Part shown: in pieces, positions 8,075 to 15,788 of the stretch
Position numbering within the stretch: position 1 is the first letter of the stretch
Layout of the letters: each line of letters opens with the position of its first letter
DNA from: Microthrixaceae bacterium
GTDB taxonomy: Bacteria > Actinomycetota > Acidimicrobiia > Acidimicrobiales > DATDAH01
Assembly: GCA_020637195.1 (NCBI GenBank)
Contig: JACJWK010000007.1
Coordinates: 1-64,000, forward strand
Length of the DNA: 64,000 nt
Direction of reading: 5' to 3'
The notes under the pieces: generated by a model
What the model saw: the letters and a program-made list of their open reading frames with translations, nothing else
Database searches by the model: none
What the model was told of the DNA's origin: nothing
Made by a program: the position numbers and the translations under genes

Positions 8075-8485
8075 TCAGGCGGCGGGGGGACGGTGCGCCT
8101 TGCGGAAGCGCACCACCCGCTTGGCGGGGTCGGCCACGGCGACGTCCACGAGGTCGGCCACCATCGTCTGGAAGCGGTCGGTGGCGGCGGCGCTCGGCGC
8201 CGGGGTGCCCCGGCCGAGGTCGGCCATCAGCTCCACCTCGATCGCGTCGCCCAGCAGGCGGTAGACCGCCTCGACGTCGCCGTCGTGGTCGCCGCCGTCG
8301 AGCAGGAGGATGAGGCCCTCGTCGACCGCGAGGCGCAGGTCCTCCACCTCGATGTGGGAGAACCCGAGGCGCAGCGCGAGGCCGGCCACCGTGACCCGGG
8401 CGAGGCGGCCGTACTCGGCCTGCGCGGGGACGGCGAGGCGGATCTCGTCGCCGGCGGGCGGACGGGCACGGGAGGGGGAGGTCAC
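8075..8485 (-). CDS. small HATPase-like anti-sigma/regulatory domain protein
   Basis: The 136-residue protein resembles the first half of RsbW-like ATPase-fold anti-sigma factors: YGRLARVTVAGLALRLGF followed by IEVEDLRLAVDEGLILLL. The N-box asparagine normally seen (EAxxNA) is missing, and the glycine-rich ATP-lid motifs are not evident, so ATP binding is doubtful. A GTG start 7 nt after the ligase stop suggests cotranscription with the ligase gene. The stop is 1 nt from the dut stop. The partner sigma factor is not visible here. Confidence 0.65.
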   Translation of the reverse strand: MTSPSRARPPAGDEIRLAVPAQAEYGRLARVTVAGLALRLGFSHIEVEDLRLAVDEGLILLLDGGDHDGDVEAVYRLLGDAIEVELMADLGRGTPAPSAAATDRFQTMVADLVDVAVADPAKRVVRFRKAHRPPAA

Positions 8486-8492
8486 GGTGCGC

Positions 8493-9521
8493 TCAGCTTG
8501 GCAGCTCGCGGACCACGTCGTCGGCGGCCGTGTCCTCGCGCTGGCCCAGGTAGGCGGGGTGACGCAGGACGCCGTCGCCGGTCCACTCGCCGAAGCCGAC
8601 CTGCACGACGAGGTCCGGCTCGACCCACCGGGCGACCCGGGCCACCGGCCGCGGTGGTGGCGGCTCGAAGGGGCAGACGTCGGCGGCGCGGGCGTCGAGC
8701 AGCCCGCCGAGCCGACCGAGCTCGGCCTCGGTGAAGCCGGTGCCGACCCGGCCCGCGTAGCGCAGCGGCCGCCCCGGCGCGTCGGGGTCGTGGTACCCGA
8801 CGAGCAGCGCACCGAGTCGCCCGGAGCGCGCCCCCTCGCCCGCCAGCCATCCGCCCACCACCAGCTCCTGCTCCCAGCGGACCTTGACCTTGCGCCAGTT
8901 CGACGACCGCTTCCCGGGCTCGTACGGGCCGCTCCGGCGCTTGGCCATCACCCCCTCGAGCCGATGGGCCCGCGCCGCTTCGAGGAGCGCGGGCCCGTCG
9001 TCGTGCGCGGCGCTCAGCGCCCAGCACCGGGCGACGCCGTCCTCGTCGGCCTGCTCGCCGGCGGCCTCGAGCAGGCCCTCGAGCAGGCGCCGCCGGTCCT
9101 CGTAGGGGAGCGACGTCGTGTCGGTGCCGTCGAAGTGGAGCAGGTCGAAGACCTCGTAGAGCACCGGGACCTCGGTGCGGCGCTGCGCCACCTCGGACGG
9201 GCTCGTGAGGTGCATGCGCTGCTGGAGGCGCCCGAAGCTCGGTCGCCCGTCGTCGAAGGCGACGACCTCGCCGTCGAGCACCGCCGCCCGGCCGCACGCG
9301 GCGGCGGTCAGGCCGGCGAGCTCGGGGAAGCTGGCCGTCACGTCGCGCTGGTTGCTGCTCTCGAGCCGCACGGTCGGATCGGCGTCGGGGTCGACGTACG
9401 CGAGCACCCGCATGCCGTCCCACTTGAGCTCGAAGGCCCACCGGGGGGCGTCGGGGTCGTCGGGCGGCAGGGCGTCGGCGAGCACCGCCTTCATGGGCTT
9501 GATCGAGCGCGGTCGCGCCAT
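8493..9521 (-). CDS. ATP-dependent DNA ligase
   Basis: A 342-residue ligase with the nucleotidyltransferase motif ELKWDGMR (K33 forms the lysyl-AMP), LDGEVVAFD (motif III), EGVMAKRR (motif IV), NWRKVKVRW (motif V), and an OB-fold domain after about residue 210. This is the LigC/LigD-ligase size class, associated with end joining or base excision repair in actinobacteria. A TAGCCT hexamer 6 nt before the ATG suggests leaderless expression. No Ku gene is in the window. Confidence 0.88.
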   Translation of the reverse strand: MARPRSIKPMKAVLADALPPDDPDAPRWAFELKWDGMRVLAYVDPDADPTVRLESSNQRDVTASFPELAGLTAAACGRAAVLDGEVVAFDDGRPSFGRLQQRMHLTSPSEVAQRRTEVPVLYEVFDLLHFDGTDTTSLPYEDRRRLLEGLLEAAGEQADEDGVARCWALSAAHDDGPALLEAARAHRLEGVMAKRRSGPYEPGKRSSNWRKVKVRWEQELVVGGWLAGEGARSGRLGALLVGYHDPDAPGRPLRYAGRVGTGFTEAELGRLGGLLDARAADVCPFEPPPPRPVARVARWVEPDLVVQVGFGEWTGDGVLRHPAYLGQREDTAADDVVRELPS

Positions 9522-9598
9522 CGCGCCAGGCTACGGAGGGCGGGACGCGGGCGGCTGTGACCGATTCCACGGCCGGGATCGCCGCGGTGGCTCGACTC

Positions 9599-9618
9599 CC
9601 TACCTACCGGTAGGTAGG
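9599..9618. promoter_or_regulatory. 20-bp perfect palindrome on the desaturase promoter
   Basis: CCTACCTACC is followed directly by its reverse complement, with no spacer. It overlaps the putative -10 hexamer TAGGCT (9615-9620) of the fatty acid desaturase, whose ATG is at 9628. A bound TetR-type repressor would block the promoter. The site also lies upstream of the divergent ligase gene. Confidence 0.7.
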
Positions 9619-9627
9619 CTGGCTCCC

Positions 9628-10755
9628 ATGGCCTCGACGCTGACCGATGCGCCCGGCGTGGATCGACCCGCGGCGGACCGAAAGGACGCCAAGCAGGAGC
9701 GGGGGTCGCTGCGCCCCGTCCTCGAGGTGATCCCCGACGAGTGCTACGACAACCCGACGTGGAAGGGCCTGGCGTACTTCGCCCGGGACCTCGCGCTGTA
9801 CGGCGTGGCCGTCTGGGGGCTGTTCACCTTCGCCAACCCGCTGATCGTGCTGCCGTTCCTCGTGCTGGCCGCGCTGGTGATCTCGGGCCTGTTCATCGTC
9901 GGCCACGACGCCGCCCACGGCGCGCTGTTCAAGAGCGACCGCCTCGCCTCGATCGTCGGCCACGTGGCCATGCTCCCCGGCTGGCACGTGTACGAGGGCT
10001 GGAAGCTGGGCCACAACCGGGTGCACCACCACTACACCGTGCGCCAGGACTTCGACTTCGTGTGGCACCCCTACACCGCCGAGCAGTACCGGGACATGTC
10101 CACCTTCGAGCGCCTGCGCCACCGGTTCGAGTGGTCCTGGGCCGGCGCCGGCATGTACTACCTGCGCGAGGTCTGGTGGAAGCGCATGATGGTGGGCGAG
10201 CCGCCCAAGCGCTGGCGGGCCAAGATCCGCCGCGACCGCATCATCGTGTGGTCGTTCGTGGCCGCCTCGACGCTGGCCCTCGTGGCCTACGGCGTCACCG
10301 CCGGCCTCGGGTTGCTCGGCACCGCCTGGCTGGTCGCCCGGGTCGTGCTGTTGCCCTTCCTGGCCTTCAACTACGTGATCGGCTCGTTCGTGCACGTGCA
10401 CCACATCCAGCCCGGCATCCGCTGGTGGAAGCGGCGGGAGTGGACCAAGTGGCACGGCCAGATGGAGGGCACCACCGTGCTGCGGGTGAACCCGGTGCTC
10501 AACTTCTTCGTGCACTGGATCATGGTCCACGTGCCGCACCACGTGGACGTGCGCATCCCGATGTACCACCTCGAGCGGGCCACCGACGCCATGGCCGAGG
10601 CGTTCCCCGGCGTCATCCACGACGAGCCCCTCAGCTTCCGCGACTTCATGGCCAACACCCGGGTCTGCAAGCTCTACGACTTCGACGCCGGTCGCTGGCT
10701 CTCGTACCAGGAGGCCCTCGCCGCCACCCCCGACGAGGTGCCCGCCGCGGCCTGA
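9628..10755 (+). CDS. membrane fatty acid desaturase
   Basis: This 375-residue integral membrane di-iron enzyme inserts a double bond into acyl chains. The three histidine boxes are GHDAAHG, GHNRVHHHY and HVPHHVD, separated by two pairs of hydrophobic helices, which is normal for the family. An extra histidine-rich VHVHHIQPG segment precedes the third box. The start at 9628 follows TAGGCT by 7 nt and lies just after a perfect palindrome, so the gene is probably repressed in response to a lipid signal. Confidence 0.92.
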   Translation: MASTLTDAPGVDRPAADRKDAKQERGSLRPVLEVIPDECYDNPTWKGLAYFARDLALYGVAVWGLFTFANPLIVLPFLVLAALVISGLFIVGHDAAHGALFKSDRLASIVGHVAMLPGWHVYEGWKLGHNRVHHHYTVRQDFDFVWHPYTAEQYRDMSTFERLRHRFEWSWAGAGMYYLREVWWKRMMVGEPPKRWRAKIRRDRIIVWSFVAASTLALVAYGVTAGLGLLGTAWLVARVVLLPFLAFNYVIGSFVHVHHIQPGIRWWKRREWTKWHGQMEGTTVLRVNPVLNFFVHWIMVHVPHHVDVRIPMYHLERATDAMAEAFPGVIHDEPLSFRDFMANTRVCKLYDFDAGRWLSYQEALAATPDEVPAAA

Positions 10756-10798
10756 CCCGGCCACGGGCCCGCCCGGTGGGCGTGCGAGGATACGGGCC

Positions 10799-11257
10799 AT
10801 GCGGGTGTCCGCCAAGGTCGACTACGCCGTGCGTGCCGCGGTCGAGCTGGCGGTGGCCGCGGGCCAGGGGCCGCTGAAGGGCGACCAGATCGCGGCTCGC
10901 CAGGGCATGCCCGTCAAGTTCCTCGAGAGCATCCTGTCCGAGCTGCGCCGGGCCGGGATGGTGCGCAGCCAGCGCGGCGCCGAGGGCGGCTACTGGCTCG
11001 CCAAACCCGCCGCCGAGATCTCGGTGGCCGACATCATCCGTGCCGTCGAGGGGCCGCTCGCCGACGTCCGGGGCGTGCCCCCCGAGGAGCTCGACTACGG
11101 CGGCGCCGCCGGCGCCCTCAAACCCGTCTGGGTGGCGGCCCGGGCCAGCCTGCGGGCGGTGCTCGAGGTCGTCACGATCGAGGCGATCGCCACGGGCGAG
11201 CTGCCCGACGGCGTCGAGGCCCTGCTCGCCGACCCGGCGTCCTGGGCCCGGCGCTGA
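10799..11257 (+). CDS. Rrf2-family transcriptional regulator without cluster cysteines
   Basis: A 152-residue winged-helix protein with the Rrf2 pattern: KVDYAVRAAVELA, QIAARQGMPVKFLESILSELRRAGMV, then QRGAEGGYWLAKPA for the wing. IscR- or NsrR-type members bind an Fe-S cluster through three Cys, but this protein has no Cys, so it is likely a CymR-like or other clusterless member. It lies 43 nt after the desaturase and may be cotranscribed with it. The target is unknown. Confidence 0.85.
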   Translation: MRVSAKVDYAVRAAVELAVAAGQGPLKGDQIAARQGMPVKFLESILSELRRAGMVRSQRGAEGGYWLAKPAAEISVADIIRAVEGPLADVRGVPPEELDYGGAAGALKPVWVAARASLRAVLEVVTIEAIATGELPDGVEALLADPASWARR

Positions 11258-11363
11258 CGCGTGCCATCTCGCGGGGGGTATGGCGTCGCCTGCTCGACTC
11301 AGGATTCACTGCGAGAAGCCGCGCCCGTACCAGCGAGTCCTGCTTCACGTCGATGGCGTGCAG

Positions 11364-11480
11364 GCAACGAGGGACGAGGCTGTGAAGCCCCGTCAACGTG
11401 CGACGTATCCGGCGCACTTCTTGATGAGGTAGAGGTCCGCGCAACGAGGGACGCGGCCGAGGCCCCGTCAACGCCCGACG
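11364..11480. repeat. two-copy imperfect direct repeat
   Basis: Both copies begin GCAACGAGGGACG and end with CCCCGTCAACG-NN-CGACG. They differ in the middle, where 11 nt in copy 1 correspond to 9 nt in copy 2. Their origin is unclear; they may be remnants of an older element next to the DUF222/HNH gene. Confidence 0.55.
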
Positions 11481-11545
11481 CCGAACGCTTAGCCACCTGC
11501 GCGCACAAGCGCTCCGCGCCGGGTTCACCCGAGAAAAGGTTGTTG

Positions 11546-11559
11546 CGAACTGGTGTTCG
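11546..11559. promoter_or_regulatory. LexA (SOS) box
   Basis: CGAAC-TGGT-GTTCG matches the actinobacterial LexA consensus CGAAC-N4-GTTCG exactly. A TTGCGA -35 (11543-11548) and a TAGGGT -10 (11567-11572) are 18 bp apart and the box sits over the -35 and spacer, so LexA would block RNA polymerase. Confidence 0.8.
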
Positions 11560-11659
11560 TGGGGGGTAGGGTGATGCGACACCTTCGCAGCCGGGTGTGC
11601 TCCTGCGGCTGCCACTTCCCCGTCGAAGTCGATTCGTCGATTCCTCCGATCGGAGTGGC

Positions 11660-12928
11660 ATGTCCGCCTGCGCCTACCTCTCGAAGCTCGAAGCCGTCGA
11701 AGCGGCCCTCGACGAAGTGCTCGCACTCGCGCCGGAGGACGAGCCGGGGTCGGTGCAGGCCGCGTCGCAGTCCGCTCTGGCGCGGATCCGCAACAAGCAC
11801 TGCGCGCTGGACCTGAAGGCGGCGGCGGCCTTCGACGCCTCGAAGGAGTGGATGGCGAACGGTTCCCGGTCGGCGGCGGCGTGGCTCGCCGGGAGGAACT
11901 GCGAGAACCTCTCCGTCGCTAAGCGTCGGGTCCGGTTGGGGCGGGCGCTGCGGGCGATGCCGGTCGCCCAGGCGGCCCTGGCGGCGGGGGAGATCACCGA
12001 GGAGCACGTTTCCGTCCTGGACCGGCACCTGTGCTCGGCGGTGGCCGATCGATTCGTGGAGGACGAGGCGACGATCGTGGACCGCGCCCGCACCCGCCGC
12101 TTCGTGCCGTTCTCGCGCTACGTCGCCAACTGGACCGCTGCGGCCGACCCCGACGGCGCCGACCGCCGGGCGCGCGCCCGGCGAGAAGGCAGCCACTGGC
12201 ACGCTTCGCGGACCTTCGAGGACGCGGTCGCGGTCGACGGCCTGCTCGACGCGATCGGCGGCTCGATCTACCTCACCGAGCTCCAGCGACTGTGCGATCT
12301 CCTGTTCCGCCAAGACTGGGCGGAGGCCGTCGAGCGACTGGGGGAGGGGAACGTCACCACCGCCGACCTGCGCCGAACCCCGGCACAGCGTCGCGCTGCC
12401 GCCCAGGTGCTGATGGCCGAGCGCTCCGCCGGCTCGACGGTGAAGGGCTGCCCGGTCAAGCCAGTCCTCAACGTCGTGTGCGATCTCCAGACCCTGGCCG
12501 CACTGTTGGCCCGCCTCGAGGGGCGCGACGGCATCGCGTTCCCCGGCGAGCGCACCTGTCGCTTGGAGGACGGCACCCCCGTCACCCCACTCGAGGCGTT
12601 GTCCCTCGGGCTGGCCGGCGAGCTCCGTCGGCTCCTCGTCGGGCCCGACGGTGTGTGCCTCGACTACGGCCAGGGCCGGCGGGGCTTCTCGGGCGACTTG
12701 CGCACCGCGGTCGTGCTCACCCACGAATTCTGCGGGCACCCCGCAGGGTGCGACGTGCCCTCGTGGCGCTGCGAGATCGACCACATCGTCGCCTTCACCG
12801 ACGGCGGACCGACTGCGGTGGCCAACGGCGATCCGAAGTGCACGCCCCACAACCGGTACAAGGAGACGGTCGACCGCAGGGTCCGCAAGCGACGGGCCGG
12901 CCCCGGCGCGCCTGTCGCCACGGGGTGA
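11660..12928 (+). CDS. DUF222/13E12-type HNH endonuclease
   Basis: The 422-residue protein has an N-terminal DUF222 helical region (ending near ALAAGEITEEHVSVLDRHL) and a C-terminal HNH nuclease motif: CEIDHIVAF.DGG.T....N....C..HNRYKE. These multicopy 13E12 repeat proteins are common in actinobacteria. The ATG at 11660 was preferred over upstream in-frame codons because GGAG lies 4 nt before it and the family normally begins there. A perfect LexA box upstream marks the gene as DNA-damage inducible, as reported for mycobacterial 13E12 genes. Confidence 0.87.
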   Translation: MSACAYLSKLEAVEAALDEVLALAPEDEPGSVQAASQSALARIRNKHCALDLKAAAAFDASKEWMANGSRSAAAWLAGRNCENLSVAKRRVRLGRALRAMPVAQAALAAGEITEEHVSVLDRHLCSAVADRFVEDEATIVDRARTRRFVPFSRYVANWTAAADPDGADRRARARREGSHWHASRTFEDAVAVDGLLDAIGGSIYLTELQRLCDLLFRQDWAEAVERLGEGNVTTADLRRTPAQRRAAAQVLMAERSAGSTVKGCPVKPVLNVVCDLQTLAALLARLEGRDGIAFPGERTCRLEDGTPVTPLEALSLGLAGELRRLLVGPDGVCLDYGQGRRGFSGDLRTAVVLTHEFCGHPAGCDVPSWRCEIDHIVAFTDGGPTAVANGDPKCTPHNRYKETVDRRVRKRRAGPGAPVATG

Positions 12929-13065
12929 TCTGACCGTCCCAGGCCCGCCGTCGACGGGCCGTCGGGCCAGGTGTTACGTTGCGCCGACCGGGCGGGCGGG
13001 GTCCCGTCGAGCGCGTGCGAGGTCGAGGCGAGAAGTTGTTCGGGCAGCACACATCCGGGATCGCG

Positions 13066-14223
13066 GTGTCCAGGCGGCTGACCGCCGCCGCCCTCGCGGC
13101 GCTGCTCGCCGTCGGTGTGGTCCCGGCGTCGGCGCAGTCGGGCGAGGACCCCCGCGAGCGGCGTGACGAGGTGCGTGAGGAGCGGGCCGCGAACGCGGCC
13201 GAGCTCGACGCGCTCCGGGCCACCGACGCCGAGCTCGAGGAGGCCCTGTCGGCCCTCCGGCGCGACGTCGCCGCCCAGCAGGGCGCGGTCGAGGACGCTC
13301 AGCGGGCGGTGCGACGCGCCGAGCGCGACGTGGTCGAGGCGCAGGCGGCGGTCGAGGCCGCCCAGGCCCAGATCGCCGGCCTCGAGGCCCGCCAGCAGGC
13401 CGTCGCGGTCGACTCCTACATCCGCGAGGGCTCGAACTCGGGCGACATCGAGGTGCTGAACGACGGCGACCCGCTCCAGGTGGCCGAGCGCCAGGCCCTC
13501 CTCGACCTCACGAGCGGCCGCAACGCCGACATCGCCGACCAGCTCACCGCCGCCCGGGAGGACCTCCGCGACGAGCGGGCCCGGGCCGAGGAGGCCGAGG
13601 CGCGCGCCGAGGAGCAGCGCGGGCGCGCCCAGCGGCGCCTGGCCGACCTCGAGGCCGCCCAGGAGCGCCAGGCCGCCTTCGCCGCCGAGGTCGACCAGCG
13701 CATCGAGGCCCGGCTCGCCGAGGCCGCCAACCTCGAGCAGCTCGACGCCGATCTCTCGGCCCAGATCGCCGCCCAGCAGGCGGCGCTGGCCCGCCAGAAC
13801 CCCGGGGGCGGCAGCCTCTCGCCCGTGCCCGTGACGGGGGGCCCGGGGTCGCTGTCCACGGTCGGCGGCATCACCGTCGCGTCGTCCATCGCCGGTCAGC
13901 TCAGCTCGTTGCTCAGCGCCTCGCGGTCGGCCGGCCTGAGCCTGGGGGGCGGCGGCTACCGCGACCCGGCGGCGCAGTGGGCCCTGCGCAACGCCCACTG
14001 CCCCGACCCCGCCAACTCGCCGCCGTCGGCGTGCAGCCCGCCGACCGCCCGGCCCGGCACCTCGCTGCACGAGCAGGGCCTGGCCATCGACTTCACCAAC
14101 AACGGCCGGCTCATCACCTCGCGGTCGGACCCGGCCTTCGTGTGGCTGAGCGCCAACGCCGGCAGCTACGGCTTCTACAACCTGCCCAGCGAGCCCTGGC
14201 ACTGGAGCACCACCGGCGGCTGA
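13066..14223 (+). CDS. secreted coiled-coil M15-type peptidase (VanY-like)
   Basis: The 385-residue product has a signal peptide ending ASA|QS, then a long coiled coil rich in Ala, Glu and Arg (about 35-240) as in NlpC/EnvC-like wall hydrolases, and a C-terminal D-Ala-D-Ala carboxypeptidase domain. Zinc ligands are visible in SLHEQGLAIDF (His and Asp) and EPWHWS (Glu and His). It should cut or trim peptidoglycan at division. The GTG at 13066 was chosen because the signal peptide begins there; frame-open codons upstream add an unlikely basic extension. Confidence 0.87.
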   Translation: MSRRLTAAALAALLAVGVVPASAQSGEDPRERRDEVREERAANAAELDALRATDAELEEALSALRRDVAAQQGAVEDAQRAVRRAERDVVEAQAAVEAAQAQIAGLEARQQAVAVDSYIREGSNSGDIEVLNDGDPLQVAERQALLDLTSGRNADIADQLTAAREDLRDERARAEEAEARAEEQRGRAQRRLADLEAAQERQAAFAAEVDQRIEARLAEAANLEQLDADLSAQIAAQQAALARQNPGGGSLSPVPVTGGPGSLSTVGGITVASSIAGQLSSLLSASRSAGLSLGGGGYRDPAAQWALRNAHCPDPANSPPSACSPPTARPGTSLHEQGLAIDFTNNGRLITSRSDPAFVWLSANAGSYGFYNLPSEPWHWSTTGG

Positions 14224-14390
14224 GTCGGTCCGGCCATTCCGGCGAGCCCCTGCGGTTTCGCCGCCCCCATTGAGTGCTCCAGCACGCCGGGTCGGCACGC
14301 CATTCGCCCGGATCCCCGGCAGGGGCCCGGACCCGACGGCTAGCGTGGCGTCGTCCGGTCCGGTGGGGAGCCGGTCGGTCGGGAGGGCTC

Positions 14391-15788
14391 GTGGCGCGAG
14401 TGGCCGAGACGCAGGGGCGGGCATCCGTGTCGGCGCGTCGCGCCACTTCGGGCGCCGGGGCGCCGGCCAGCCTGCTCGTTGCCGCGCTCGCCTACGGCGC
14501 TGCGACGCAGGGAGCGTTCCACGCCCGCCAGTACCTCGTCCTGCTCGCGCTCTGCGGCACGTCGCTGGGCCTCGAGGCGCGCGCCCGGCGCGCCCGGCCG
14601 GCGCCGGGCTCTGGCGAGGCCGTTCCGTGGCAGGTGGCGGCCGTCCTGGCCTCGGGCGCGCTGGTGGTCGGCCTCGCCCACGGCTCGCTGGTCGAGGTGC
14701 TCCCCGCCCTGTCGCTCGTCGGTGTGATCGTCACGGGGCTCGCGGTCGCGGGTGGTAGCGCTGCCGCGGCGGGCGCGTTGCGGGCGGGGCTGGTCGTCGT
14801 GGGGACCGCGGTGGCCGGGACCGGCTGGCTCGGCGTCGTTCTGCACCGTGCCCCGTGGGGCAAGGTGATCGCCGGTCTGTGGCGCGGGGCCGGGCCGATC
14901 ACCTACGTCAACGCGACGGCCGCGTTGCTGTCGATGGCACTCCTCGTCGCGCTCGCGTGGTCGGTGGAGGCGCCCGGACGTCCCCGCCGCCTGGCGGCGT
15001 GGGCGCTGACCGTCGGGCTGCTCCTCACCCTCAGCCGCGCGGGGATCGCCGCCGCCGTGCTCGGCGTCGTCCTGTTGGGCGCGCTGCTCGGGGCGCGGCG
15101 GGTCGGCGCCGTGGTCGTCGGCCTGGCCCCGGCCGTGGCGGTCACCCTGGCCGCTGCGGCCCCGTCGATGGCTGAGGTTGCGCCTTCGAGGCTCCCGCTG
15201 GCGGTGGCCGGTCTGGTCGCCGGTGGGCTCCTGGCGGCGGGTCGTCGCTCGGCCGGTGCCGCGCTCGCCCTCACGGCCGCCCTCGTCGTGGCCGGGGGGA
15301 TGCTGCTGTCGGTCAGCGCGGATGGCCGTGACGCGCTCGACCAGCTCGGCACCACCCGGGTGGGGATCGCCTCGCCCGACCGGACCCACGAGTGGCAACT
15401 GGCCCGGGACCGCTTCGCCGCCGCCCCGGTGGCCGGCCACGCCCCCCTCGCCGATCCCTATCAGTGGCAGGGTGGCGACGGTCGCTGGTTCGTGGCCCCC
15501 TACGCACACAACGAGTACCTCGACCTCCTGGCGGCCTACGGACTGGTCGGCGCCGTCGCCCTCACGGCGGCGATCGCGGTCGTCGTCCGGGCCTGGCGCC
15601 GAACCGGGGCCCGTGGCCGACCGGACCCGGCACGGGCGGGCGCGGCCGCTGCGCTGGCCGCGTTCGCCGTGCACAGCGCCTTCGACTTCCTCTGGCACGT
15701 GCCCGTGCTCGTGCTCGCCGCCGCCGTCCTCGCGGGCCGCGGCCTCCTCGTCCCCGAACCCCACCCCACCGCCAAGGAGCCGACATGA
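14391..15788 (+). CDS. O-antigen ligase/polymerase-like membrane protein
   Basis: A 465-residue protein with about ten or more transmembrane helices and one large external loop in the second half containing RTHEWQLARDRF and PYAHNEYLDLLAAYGLVG. The HNEYLD/E motif after a hydrophilic loop is the hallmark of the Wzy/WaaL (Wzy_C) family, which joins polysaccharide repeat units. GTG 14391 has GGGAGG just upstream. Its stop overlaps the next gene by 4 nt (ATGA), so the two are translationally coupled. Confidence 0.82.
   Translation: MARVAETQGRASVSARRATSGAGAPASLLVAALAYGAATQGAFHARQYLVLLALCGTSLGLEARARRARPAPGSGEAVPWQVAAVLASGALVVGLAHGSLVEVLPALSLVGVIVTGLAVAGGSAAAAGALRAGLVVVGTAVAGTGWLGVVLHRAPWGKVIAGLWRGAGPITYVNATAALLSMALLVALAWSVEAPGRPRRLAAWALTVGLLLTLSRAGIAAAVLGVVLLGALLGARRVGAVVVGLAPAVAVTLAAAAPSMAEVAPSRLPLAVAGLVAGGLLAAGRRSAGAALALTAALVVAGGMLLSVSADGRDALDQLGTTRVGIASPDRTHEWQLARDRFAAAPVAGHAPLADPYQWQGGDGRWFVAPYAHNEYLDLLAAYGLVGAVALTAAIAVVVRAWRRTGARGRPDPARAGAAAALAAFAVHSAFDFLWHVPVLVLAAAVLAGRGLLVPEPHPTAKEPT

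Larger units (their letters stand above)
11258..11659. other. 402-bp intergenic region with repeats and an SOS promoter
   Basis: No convincing gene lies here. The first half holds two diverged copies of a roughly 40-bp sequence (11364-11405 and 11441-11480) and an inverted GCTTCAC/GTGAAGC pair. The second half holds a LexA box and a TAGGGT -10 element that belong to the downstream HNH gene. The composition is less GC-rich than in flanking genes. Confidence 0.6.
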
